A DNA stretch of 30,580 nt. It comes from JAWVZH01 sp033722295 (GTDB taxonomy: Bacteria > Bacteroidota > Bacteroidia > Chitinophagales > Saprospiraceae). The notes under the pieces are model-generated. The model had not been told where the DNA came from. It did not search any database and worked only from the letters and a program-made list of their open reading frames with translations. How positions within the stretch are numbered: the stretch's first letter is position 1; the number at the start of each line of letters is the position of its first letter. Position numbers and translations under genes: made by a program. This document shows, piece after piece, positions 23,911 to 30,580 of the stretch. The DNA is taken from assembly GCA_033722295.1 (NCBI GenBank), contig JAWVZH010000016.1:1-30580 (forward strand). Direction: 5' to 3'.

Positions 23911-24456
23911 TTATATGGACTCTTCTAGTAATTGTCTCATTTTTTTCTTTGCTCTACTGAATTGTGACTTGGAGGTTGCCTCCGATATTTCCAGGATCTC
24001 CGAGATCTCCTGATGGTCATACCCCTCGAAGAGATAAAGAGTGAAGACGGTGCGATAACCATCTGGCAGTTCGGAAAGAGCACTTTTCACCTGGGCGACA
24101 CTCAATTCGCTCATGCCATTATCTCTTGCATGATCCTCGTCCGCAATTTGAATATGACCCTCCTCGATCGATTCAAAATGCATCTTGCGCTTCTTTAGCG
24201 CTGTAAGGCAATTATTGATCACAATACGCTTTATCCAGCTACCCAAAGAAGCCTCATACCGGTATTTCTCCAGGTTTTTGAATACGTCTACAAAGGAGAT
24301 CTGTAACGCATCCTCAGCTTCATCCCTGCTCTTAAGCATTCTCAAGCATATGTTGAACATAGCTCTTGAATATTGCTTATACAGGTCAAACTGAGCGTAC
24401 CTGTCTCCTTGAATACATCTCTTTACGAGATCTTTATTCGAAGGGTTTAGATTCAA
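23911..24456 (-). CDS. ECF-type RNA polymerase sigma factor
   Basis: A 181-residue sigma-70 family factor with regions 2 and 4 only. Region 2 contains FNICLRMLKSRDEAEDALQISFVDVFKNLEKY and GSWIKRIVINNCL. Region 4 has LSELPDGYRTVFTLYLFEGYDHQEISEILEISEATSKSQFSRAKKKMRQLL (recognition helix). The only workable start is the TTG at 24456, because an in-frame TAA lies 7 codons upstream and the first internal ATG (codon 33) would remove part of region 2. It probably controls its own operon with the anti-sigma and the DUF4097-like gene. I found no clear promoter box just upstream, and the gene lies 50 bp after the small charged protein gene, so read-through from gltX is possible. Confidence 0.92.
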   Translation of the reverse strand: MNLNPSNKDLVKRCIQGDRYAQFDLYKQYSRAMFNICLRMLKSRDEAEDALQISFVDVFKNLEKYRYEASLGSWIKRIVINNCLTALKKRKMHFESIEEGHIQIADEDHARDNGMSELSVAQVKSALSELPDGYRTVFTLYLFEGYDHQEISEILEISEATSKSQFSRAKKKMRQLLEESI

Positions 24457-24506
24457 TGAATTTGGGTATTTGTCTTATAGACTGCTATGAAGATGCAGAG
24501 GTTGCA

Positions 24507-24680
24507 TCATTTCCCGGATTTTTTCTTGCGATCCTTCAATTTCTTGTCTTCCAGGTTCTCATCGAGATAATCATTGAGCTTCTCAATGGAAACAGAGGAA
24601 TTGAGGCTTCCGAACTCATCCAGGTTCATATCCAGATCTTCGGGCTTCTTCTTTTTTTCCTTTTTGGACTTATCAGACAT
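24507..24680 (-). CDS. Small highly charged protein (57 aa) overlapping gltX
   Basis: A 57-residue frame begins MSDKSKKEKKKKPEDLDMN and ends KLKDRKKKSGK, with a middle part FGSLNSSVSIEKLNDYLDENL that could fold as one helix. The ATG overlaps the gltX stop by 8 bp (ATGTCTGA), a layout typical of coupled genes, and composition is Lys/Asp/Glu-rich without frameshift-like noise. The lysine-rich ends suggest a nucleic-acid or ribosome contact, but no function is known to me. A weak hairpin (GATGCA/TGCATC, 24492-24508) overlaps its stop. It is too short for usual gene-finding cut-offs. Confidence 0.65.
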   Translation of the reverse strand: MSDKSKKEKKKKPEDLDMNLDEFGSLNSSVSIEKLNDYLDENLEDKKLKDRKKKSGK

Positions 24681-26202
24681 TATTGGTCATCTCTTTAAAT
24701 TGAGCAATCGCCTGGGTCAATCGGACACAGGACCTTTCACGACCCACTACTTCGAAGATCGCAAAAAGATCCGGACCATTCAAGGTTCCAGTCAGCCCAA
24801 CGCGCAGTAATGGAAGAATTGCACCAAAGGACAAGTCGTTTTCCTTAATGTAGTCCTTTATGGCCTTTTCCACATCAGATCTCTCAAAAGGGCTGAGCAG
24901 TTGAAGTCTTTTTATCAACTCTACGAAATGAACTTCAGATTCAGCTTTCCACTTCTTTCTCACGGGTTTTTCTTCGTAGGCCGATGGTGCGTTGAAAAAG
25001 TAATCAGCCATGTCCAGGATTTCATTAAGCAACTCTGCCCTTGGCACCAGAAGCTCAACGACCTGTTCGAGTTTCTCTTCTGCTGGAGGTCCGTATCTTT
25101 CAATCGCCTGTTCTCGTATTAGGTCTACCAGTACATCGACCGGGGCTGCCAGCATATACTGTTGGTTAAACCATTTCGCCTTGTCATAATCAAACTTTGC
25201 CCCACTCTTTGAAATTCTGGGAATTTCAAACGCTTCTGAAAGCTCTTTCAATGAGAACATCTCCCTGTCATCTTCTGGATGCCAACCGAGCAATGCAAGG
25301 AAGTTGATAACTGCACCTGGCAGAAATCCGGTCTCTCTGAATCCATCATACACTTCTTCATTGACCCAATTCAATGGAAATACCGGAAACCCGAACTTGG
25401 CGCCATCGCGCTTACTCAATTTTCCCTTACCCGAGGGTTTTAAAATCAGCGGTAAATGAACGAAAACAGGCATGCCATCCGCCCAGCCAAATGCGCGATA
25501 CAGATATACGTGATGGGGAGTACTGGACAACCACTCTTCTCCTCGGATCACATGACTAATTCTCATCAGACGATCATCGACCACATTAGCCAGGTGATAG
25601 GTCGGCCATCCATCGCTTTTGATAAGTACTTTATCATCGAGTTCCTCAGTTTTGAAGACCACTTCACCTCTCACTTCATCCTGAAAAGAAATCTCCTGAC
25701 CAGGTTCGATCTTCATTCTAATAGTGTACGGCACACCTTCAGATAATTTTTCCATCAGCTCTTTGGGAGTCATTGTGAGACTATTGGTCATCTTCATCCG
25801 CACAGTATGATCATACTTGGGTGTATGAACTCCCTGCTCTTCCAGATCCTTCCTCATTTGCTCCAGTTCACCAGGAGTGTCGAAAGCATAGTAAGCCTGG
25901 CCATTGGAAAGCAGGTGTTTGACATGTTCAGAATAAAGTTTCCTCCTCTCACTCTGGCGATATGGACCGTACTCCCCCGGCTGCGACGGTGATTCATCAG
26001 GGTCGAGTTCCAACCACTTCAGGGCATCTTGAATATAGGCCTCTGCATTCTCTACGTAACGATCCTGATCAGTATCCTCTATTCTCAGTATGAATTTTCC
26101 ATTGTTCTTCCTGGCAAACAGATAATTATATAATGCTGTCCGTACACCACCAATGTGAAGTGGGCCAGTTGGACTCGGTGCAAATCTTACTCTTACAGGC
26201 AT
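24673..26202 (-). CDS. gltX: Glutamyl-tRNA synthetase
   Basis: A 509-residue class I synthetase charging tRNA-Glu (possibly also tRNA-Gln). HIGG at 16-19 follows RVRFAPSPTGPL. The KMSKS-type loop is KLSKRDG in GKGKLSKRDGAKFGFP. Other marks are LRIEDTDQDRY, DGWPTYHLANVVDDRLMRISHVIRGEEWLSSTPHH and YDKAKWFNQQY, then the anticodon-binding helical domain. Length is that of standard bacterial GluRS (about 470-510), with a Bacteroidota-style loop. The start ATG at 26202 is confirmed by MPVRVRFAPSP. Confidence 0.98.
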   Translation of the reverse strand: MPVRVRFAPSPTGPLHIGGVRTALYNYLFARKNNGKFILRIEDTDQDRYVENAEAYIQDALKWLELDPDESPSQPGEYGPYRQSERRKLYSEHVKHLLSNGQAYYAFDTPGELEQMRKDLEEQGVHTPKYDHTVRMKMTNSLTMTPKELMEKLSEGVPYTIRMKIEPGQEISFQDEVRGEVVFKTEELDDKVLIKSDGWPTYHLANVVDDRLMRISHVIRGEEWLSSTPHHVYLYRAFGWADGMPVFVHLPLILKPSGKGKLSKRDGAKFGFPVFPLNWVNEEVYDGFRETGFLPGAVINFLALLGWHPEDDREMFSLKELSEAFEIPRISKSGAKFDYDKAKWFNQQYMLAAPVDVLVDLIREQAIERYGPPAEEKLEQVVELLVPRAELLNEILDMADYFFNAPSAYEEKPVRKKWKAESEVHFVELIKRLQLLSPFERSDVEKAIKDYIKENDLSFGAILPLLRVGLTGTLNGPDLFAIFEVVGRERSCVRLTQAIAQFKEMTNNV

Positions 26203-26383
26203 TTTATATATTAATATTTATTTATATATGAAATGATTTTATCGTATTTTCACAAAGAAATAAAAAAAACTAGCGGATTAGGCAGCAATATGGTACTCTT
26301 AAACGTTAGCTATCAAATGCGGCGGACAACCAAGTGGTTGAGCCCTATCTCAAAAACATGAACATATCAAATTTTAGTTGACA

Positions 26384-27034
26384 ATGTACCTTACGAAGAC
26401 ACCCAAATTCGTTCAATCCTTATTTCCGAATTTTTTATGGAGAGTACCTGACGCTGAACACGAGGTATTTCTTACGTTCGACGACGGTCCGATTCCGGAG
26501 GTGACACCCTGGGTGCTTGACCAACTGGATAAATTCGATGCGAAAGCCACTTTCTTTTGTGTAGGCGAGAATGTCCAGAAACATCCTGAAGTATTTGATG
26601 AGGTTCAACGTCGAGGACATTTAGTCGGCAATCATACTTACAATCATCTGTCCGGGTGGCAGTCAGAGAACCTGCCTTACTTTCATAATGTCAGAAGATG
26701 TGCAAATCTAGTGCATTCCGATCTTTTCAGGCCACCATATGGTCGACTAAGGCCAAAACAGGTCCAGTTTCTTCAAAGGCATTACAAGATCGTTATGTGG
26801 GACGTCCTGAGCGGGGATTTTGATCCGAATATCACGGCCAAGCAATGTCTTAGGAATGTGATCACTCACACGAAACCTGGTTCCATAGTCGTTTTCCACG
26901 ACAGCCTGAAGTCAGAAAATAAATTGAGAAAGGTCTTACCCACCTATCTTAGTTGGCTTGCGGAAAATGACTTTACTCTCAATAGACTTCCCTCCTCTTT
27001 GACCACTTCTGAGGTAGTTGCCAAGATCGCCTAG
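26384..27034 (+). CDS. Polysaccharide deacetylase (NodB/CE4) family protein
   Basis: A 216-residue carbohydrate esterase 4 protein that removes acyl groups from chitin-like or peptidoglycan sugars. CE4 motifs are in order: LTFDDGP (catalytic Asp and metal Asp), GNHTYNH (metal histidines), RPPYGR, and VVFHDS near the end. The active set appears intact. There is no signal peptide or lipobox. The N-terminal FVQSLFPNFLWRVP resembles other short Bacteroidota NodB proteins with a weakly hydrophobic start, so location is uncertain. The ATG at 26384 is preferred to an in-frame TTG two codons earlier. It converges with exbD across a gap containing two REP palindromes. Confidence 0.92.
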   Translation: MYLTKTPKFVQSLFPNFLWRVPDAEHEVFLTFDDGPIPEVTPWVLDQLDKFDAKATFFCVGENVQKHPEVFDEVQRRGHLVGNHTYNHLSGWQSENLPYFHNVRRCANLVHSDLFRPPYGRLRPKQVQFLQRHYKIVMWDVLSGDFDPNITAKQCLRNVITHTKPGSIVVFHDSLKSENKLRKVLPTYLSWLAENDFTLNRLPSSLTTSEVVAKIA

Positions 27035-27123
27035 TTCTTCTCTGTTGACTTCCTGTTCATTTTAATGCAAATGAATGAAATCGAAGTTGTGTGATTATTG
27101 AGGTGGTGTCCAGGTGGACAATT

Positions 27124-27165
27124 GTTAAAGTGACCCCGGGGGTTACTTTAACGTTTTCTTAACAT
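27124..27165. repeat. REP-like palindrome, copy C, with conserved right flank
   Basis: The best copy: 29 bp (27124-27152), with arms GTTAAAGTGACCCC and the inverse of GTTAAAGTAACCCC, one difference (a G-T pair in RNA). The flank GTTTTCTTAACAT (27153-27165) equals that of copy B but for one base. It lies 89 bp after the deacetylase stop and can double as its terminator. Confidence 0.88.
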
Positions 27166-27270
27166 TTGACTAAGCCTTATTAACTCCTCACGCTCAAAAT
27201 CGTTTTGGATAATGAATTGACGTTCAAATCACTATGAAATAAATTGTCTTCTATATGACAGTATGAGGCT

Positions 27271-27296
27271 ATAATAACCCCGGGGGTCACTTTAAC
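27271..27296. repeat. REP-like palindrome, copy D (half-decayed)
   Basis: AACCCCGGGGGTCACTTTAAC at the right side is intact. The left arm is reduced to ATAATAACCCC. The orientation matches copies A-C. It ends 2 bases before the exbD stop codon and has no TTTTCTTAACAT flank. Confidence 0.75.
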
Positions 27297-27298
27297 AT

Positions 27299-27814
27299 TC
27301 ACAAGTCTACCTCGCTTTCGGATATGACAACAGGCCAGCTTCTGATGAGTCTCTTATATTCATCATGTGATAATTGCTCTATGTCTTTCCCAAACATTTC
27401 ATTAGACCTAAGTGATCTGAATTCCATTATTCCTCGGATCAGCTGATCATAGACCTTAAGATATGCGCCATATCGCGTTCCACGATGAGATTGTAGCTCC
27501 AGGATCTGCCTGACTCCTTTTTTCGTATATGAGTCCAATATTTTCAGAACGAAAGGCTTCACATCCTGAGCACTTAGACTGACTCCACCAATGAGTACCT
27601 CATTGGCCTCATTGATAAAAATACTGATCGATTTACCGGGTGCATCAATATTTACGGCTTCCGGCTGCCATTCAGGTAGTTTTGTAACAATCCCACGATC
27701 ATTGAAAATCACAGTACAAACCATAAAAAAGACCAAAAGAAGAAATCCAATATCTGCCATAGCACCACCATTGGGTCTGGAGGCAAGTCTATTATATTTT
27801 CGTTTTACTTTCAT
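27299..27814 (-). CDS. ExbD/TolR family biopolymer transport protein
   Basis: A 171-residue single-pass protein that, with ExbB/TolQ, converts proton flow into motion of TonB-type partners. An N-terminal basic segment (KVKRKYNRLASRPNGG) precedes ADIGFLLLVFFMVCTVIF. The Asp at about 22 is the proton-carrying residue of the family. A periplasmic domain with SISIFINEANEVLIGG and the later KVYDQLIRGIMEFRS follows. No exbB or tonB lies beside it, unlike the usual Bacteroidota exbB-exbD-exbD arrangement, so it may be a second ExbD serving a complex encoded elsewhere. It is divergent from aminopeptidase P, 78 bp apart. Confidence 0.88.
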   Translation of the reverse strand: MKVKRKYNRLASRPNGGAMADIGFLLLVFFMVCTVIFNDRGIVTKLPEWQPEAVNIDAPGKSISIFINEANEVLIGGVSLSAQDVKPFVLKILDSYTKKGVRQILELQSHRGTRYGAYLKVYDQLIRGIMEFRSLRSNEMFGKDIEQLSHDEYKRLIRSWPVVISESEVDL

Positions 27815-27892
27815 CCTTTATTAATCAGATGTAGCCATACGACGGTTTGGCGTACGCACCAATTTTATGATATTCACATCAAAATTTTCGAC

Positions 27893-29182
27893 ATGAAATA
27901 TGACCCTATAAATCCTGAACTTTTCAAGATCAACAGAAAGCGTTTTATAGAGAAAATGGCGCCAAACACCCTGGCTATTTTCCACAGCAATGATGAAATG
28001 CCCCGCAGCGGTGATCAGTTCTATCCATTTCGCCAAAATCGAGACCTGTTCGCCTTGTCAGGCCTTGATCAGGAAAGGTCAATACTCATCCTTTATCCAG
28101 ACTGCCCTAAACCTGAACTCAGGGAAGTGGCCTTCGTCCGTCGCACAAACGAACATATCGCCGTTTGGGAAGGAGAAAAGCTTACACAGGAAAAGGCCAG
28201 GGAGATCTCGGCGATTGAAAATATCATTTGGGACGACCAGTATGAAAACACCCTTGAAACCATGATGATATATACAGATGGGGTATATCTCAATAGCAAT
28301 GAACATGAACGTTTTTCATCAAATGTGGAAAGCCGTGACAACAGGTTGGGAAAAGAGCTCATGGATAAGTACCCAATGCACAATTATATGAGAGCCCAAC
28401 CGCTCTTGAAAGAATTGGCGATGGTCAAGAACCAATATGAGGTCGAACTCATGAAAAGAGCGTGTGAAATAACGAATAAAGGCTTCAGAAGAGTCCTTGA
28501 GTTTGTAAAGCCAGGTGTATGGGAACATGAAATAGATGGTGAGATCATGCGGGTGTTCCTGGCAAACCGTGCATCCGGCCATGCCTATCATCCCATAATT
28601 GCTAGTGGTAAAAATGCGTGTGTTCTACATTACAACGAAAACAATCGCGAGTGTAAGGAAGGTGATCTTATACTTATGGATTTCGGTGCAGAATACGCCA
28701 ATTATGCCGCAGATCTATCCCGGACTATTCCGGTCAGCGGTCGATTTACTGAAAGACAGAGAAACATATACAGTGCAGTTTTGCGCACTCTAAAGAAAGC
28801 AACCCAACTTCTGAGACCTGGTATTGCTCTGGATGATTATGAAAAAGAAGTGGGCAAGTTGATGACCTCTGAATTGTTGGGACTGGGACTACTCTCCAAA
28901 TCCGACGTTGAAGATCAGGACCCCAAGAAGCCTGCTTACAAGAAATATTTCATGCATGGCACCTCGCACCATATTGGCCTCGATGTGCATGATCTTAGCA
29001 ATCGATACGTACCGATGAAAGCAGGAATGGTCTTTACCTGCGAACCGGGAATCTATATACCCGAAGAAAATATCGGCGTAAGGCTCGAAAATGACATACT
29101 GGTAACAGAAGGAGATCCGGTCAATCTTATGGAAGAGATCCCTATTGAGATCGAGGAGATCGAAGAACTTATGCAAAAATGA
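27893..29182 (+). CDS. pepP: Xaa-Pro aminopeptidase (aminopeptidase P, M24B)
   Basis: A 429-residue cytosolic metallopeptidase that removes N-terminal residues preceding proline. The N-terminal creatinase-like domain (about 1-165; DQFYPFRQNRDLFALSGLDQ) leads into the pita-bread fold. Dinuclear metal ligands are visible: LMDFGAEYANYAADLSRT (two Asp), HGTSHHIGLDVHD (His), FTCEPGIYIPEENIGVRLENDILVT (two Glu). Length and domain order match E. coli PepP (about 440). The start ATG at 27893 gives a standard N-terminus. It is monocistronic. A 6-bp hairpin (29198-29212) past its stop lacks a T-run. Confidence 0.95.
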   Translation: MKYDPINPELFKINRKRFIEKMAPNTLAIFHSNDEMPRSGDQFYPFRQNRDLFALSGLDQERSILILYPDCPKPELREVAFVRRTNEHIAVWEGEKLTQEKAREISAIENIIWDDQYENTLETMMIYTDGVYLNSNEHERFSSNVESRDNRLGKELMDKYPMHNYMRAQPLLKELAMVKNQYEVELMKRACEITNKGFRRVLEFVKPGVWEHEIDGEIMRVFLANRASGHAYHPIIASGKNACVLHYNENNRECKEGDLILMDFGAEYANYAADLSRTIPVSGRFTERQRNIYSAVLRTLKKATQLLRPGIALDDYEKEVGKLMTSELLGLGLLSKSDVEDQDPKKPAYKKYFMHGTSHHIGLDVHDLSNRYVPMKAGMVFTCEPGIYIPEENIGVRLENDILVTEGDPVNLMEEIPIEIEEIEELMQK

Positions 29183-29219
29183 TTGAAGTAATCCTCACTT
29201 CTTGAGAAGAAGCAGAGAA

Positions 29220-29963
29220 TTATAGTAGAGGTTCGAATATATCCTTTCCATCTGTAAGCTTTTGCAGAGTGGAAGCACCTCTCACATCAGATACATTGAT
29301 CTCCATTTTTGCAGTTTTATGAGAGGTTGAGACAATGGCCCCTGTTTCGAGCTGTATCCATTCCTCCCACGTCACCTCCAATCCACCTATTGGAATTATC
29401 TCAACCCACATTTTAAAACTCTCAGGTCTGTAATTCTCATCCAGGATCCATACATAGCTGTCACCGGGAGTCACACCGCCGGTTGTATACGTAACTTTCA
29501 AACCTTCACGACCGTCATCCAATTCGACGATGGACCTTTTTGTTCCCGGGTCCTTGGCTTTCACTACAGCATTGAGCCAGAAAGAGTCGTTACAAAACCT
29601 GGACCATGCCTCCTCCAACAGGGGACCGGCTTCTTCTTCAGGGAGTTCTTTACCAGACCTGAAAGCCATTCCCGTCTGATCCTTTGTGTTGAGCAAGACA
29701 TGAATATCGTCCCACTGCACCTTGACAAAACCTCTCCTCTTATCCCACAGGTATGAATTTCTATCCATAAAATTCCAGGTAATCGCATGTGTTGTATCCC
29801 AGGCGTCCTTATTGACAGAAGTCATCATTTTATCCGCGAGAAGATCAGCCCTCTCCGGATTCCTTCCGCTTGGTTCATCTTCATGCAAGGCATAGCTTAT
29901 TATCAGACCTGACAAGGCTATAACAACAGCAACGATCGCGGTCCATTTGAGTATTCGGATCAT
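29220..29963 (-). CDS. Membrane-anchored hypothetical protein
   Basis: A 247-residue protein I cannot assign. An N-terminal membrane anchor or signal (about 4-26, ILKWTAIVAVVIALSGLIISYAL) is followed by an acidic extracytoplasmic domain. The strand-rich middle part (ITWNFMDRNSYLWDKRRGFVKVQWDDIHVLLN and YVWILDENYRPESFKMWVEIIPIGGLEVTWEEWIQLETGAIVSTSHKT) has the feel of a LolA/LolB-like antiparallel sheet, but this is only a resemblance in pattern. No catalytic motif is visible. It converges with pepP (37 bp) and is divergent from the acyltransferase gene. Confidence 0.65.
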   Translation of the reverse strand: MIRILKWTAIVAVVIALSGLIISYALHEDEPSGRNPERADLLADKMMTSVNKDAWDTTHAITWNFMDRNSYLWDKRRGFVKVQWDDIHVLLNTKDQTGMAFRSGKELPEEEAGPLLEEAWSRFCNDSFWLNAVVKAKDPGTKRSIVELDDGREGLKVTYTTGGVTPGDSYVWILDENYRPESFKMWVEIIPIGGLEVTWEEWIQLETGAIVSTSHKTAKMEINVSDVRGASTLQKLTDGKDIFEPLL

Positions 29964-30127
29964 AATTTTCTGGATTCAGTCAGCTTCAACAACCGGATGC
30001 TTGCAAAGTTGAGGCATCAATTATCTTTAATGCCCTGATGACTGATTTCTACTCCCGCTTTGATGGAGAAAAGTCGAATAGACAAAAACGACTAAGTCGA
30101 GAATTAGTTACTTTGGGTTTTTATTTT

Positions 30128-30580
30128 ATGGCCTACATTTCATATCTCCTATATAGATCACTGGCTGGTGTCCTCTCACGCGCCCCGTTCTCTCTACTCT
30201 ACGGAATTAGTGATTTACTCTCGTGGAGTTTATTTCATGTGATCCGATACCGAAGACGACTCGTCTTTGATCAGTTGCGAAAGTGTTTTCCAGACTGGCC
30301 AGACAGGAAGATCTACGAGGTCGCAAGAGTGAGTTATACCAATCTGAGCGACATTCTCCTGGAAAGTTTTAAAACTGTCCGACTCACCGAAGAAGAGATA
30401 AAGAAAAGATATAAAGTCATGAATTCCAATATTCTGAAAAGCGTGGAGGCAGATAAAGGCGCCATCATAGGGATAGGGTCCCATATGAATAATTGGGAAT
30501 GGGGAAGTGTTGCTTTGGAATATCAATTACCGACAAAGCTCTACGCTTTATATAAACCTCTGGCCAATAAATATATTGAC
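30128..30580 (+). CDS. LpxL/HtrB-type acyltransferase, C-terminus cut by window edge
   Basis: 151 codons of an inner-membrane lysophospholipid/lipid A late acyltransferase that adds a secondary acyl chain. The N-terminal membrane helix SYLLYRSLAGVLSRAPFSLLYGISDLLSW is typical, then RRRLVFDQLRKCFPDWPDRKIYEVARVSYTNLSDILLESFK. The catalytic HX4(D/E) motif is GSHMNNWEWG (His then Glu), and the downstream KPLANKYID is the conserved LxxR/K-like substrate region. About 140 further residues are expected beyond the window. TTACTTTG just upstream is an imperfect -7 box without a good -33. Confidence 0.9.
   Translation, partial: MAYISYLLYRSLAGVLSRAPFSLLYGISDLLSWSLFHVIRYRRRLVFDQLRKCFPDWPDRKIYEVARVSYTNLSDILLESFKTVRLTEEEIKKRYKVMNSNILKSVEADKGAIIGIGSHMNNWEWGSVALEYQLPTKLYALYKPLANKYID

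Noticed and set aside
26327..26340. CAACCA-AG-TGGTTG palindrome before the deacetylase gene
   Set aside because: Six-base arms with a two-base loop, no T-run and no second copy; too weak to call an operator or terminator.
29198..29212. CTTCTT-GAG-AAGAAG hairpin after pepP
   Set aside because: AT-rich stem with no T-run on either side, so it is not convincing as a terminator.
1..30580. CRISPR arrays, tRNA or rRNA genes, phage modules
   Set aside because: No regularly spaced direct repeats, cloverleaf-like segments or phage structural or integrase genes were seen on reading both strands.

Overview
The window looks like chromosomal DNA from a free-living, probably marine member of the Bacteroidota. 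Evidence for this is a T9SS Plug-type protein (old DUF5103), DUF5777 and DUF5723 outer-membrane proteins, a bacilliredoxin, promoter boxes of the Bacteroidota TTG-N20-TAnnTTTG type, and the absence of obvious Shine-Dalgarno sequences. The order Saprospirales is a guess. Genes are dense and no gene-free stretch exceeds 300 bases. I saw no rRNA, tRNA, prophage or CRISPR array.

Layout. 1-4231: argB (cut by the window edge), a PhyH-type dioxygenase, metF and fumarylacetoacetase. 4244-5524: an IS200-like REP-associated tyrosine transposase (RAYT) flanked by GC-centred palindromes, then a bacilliredoxin. 5621-7995: four exported proteins on the + strand (cytochrome c-like lipoprotein, DUF5777, OB-fold, YceI). 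8127-11460: TolC, membrane-fusion protein and DUF2064 transferase on the - strand, with no inner-membrane pump. 11540-15363: Plug-type protein and a K+-dependent, probably Na+-pumping, membrane pyrophosphatase. 15542-17942: a DtxR-family regulator overlapping a metal-binding protein and an ABC ATPase, with no permease. 17969-22206: beta-CASP metallo-hydrolase, large lipoprotein and DUF5723 protein. 22295-26202: gltX, a 57-residue charged protein, ECF sigma factor, probable anti-sigma and a DUF4097-like secreted protein, closed by a strong terminator. 26384-30580: NodB deacetylase, lone ExbD, aminopeptidase P, a membrane-anchored unknown and a partial LpxL-type acyltransferase.

Two things stand out. 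First, a family of about 29-bp palindromes (arm GTTAAAGTGACCCC) occurs around the RAYT gene and again about 22 kb away in the convergent gap 27035-27298. This looks like a Bacteroidota REP/RAYT system, and one copy is read into the RAYT reading frame. Second, the hppA/dtxR divergent region carries two good Bacteroidota promoters, a DtxR-type operator laid over the dtxR -7 box, and a separate long inverted repeat next to the hppA -33 box. Two transport clusters (metal ABC, tripartite efflux) lack their membrane permease at this locus.
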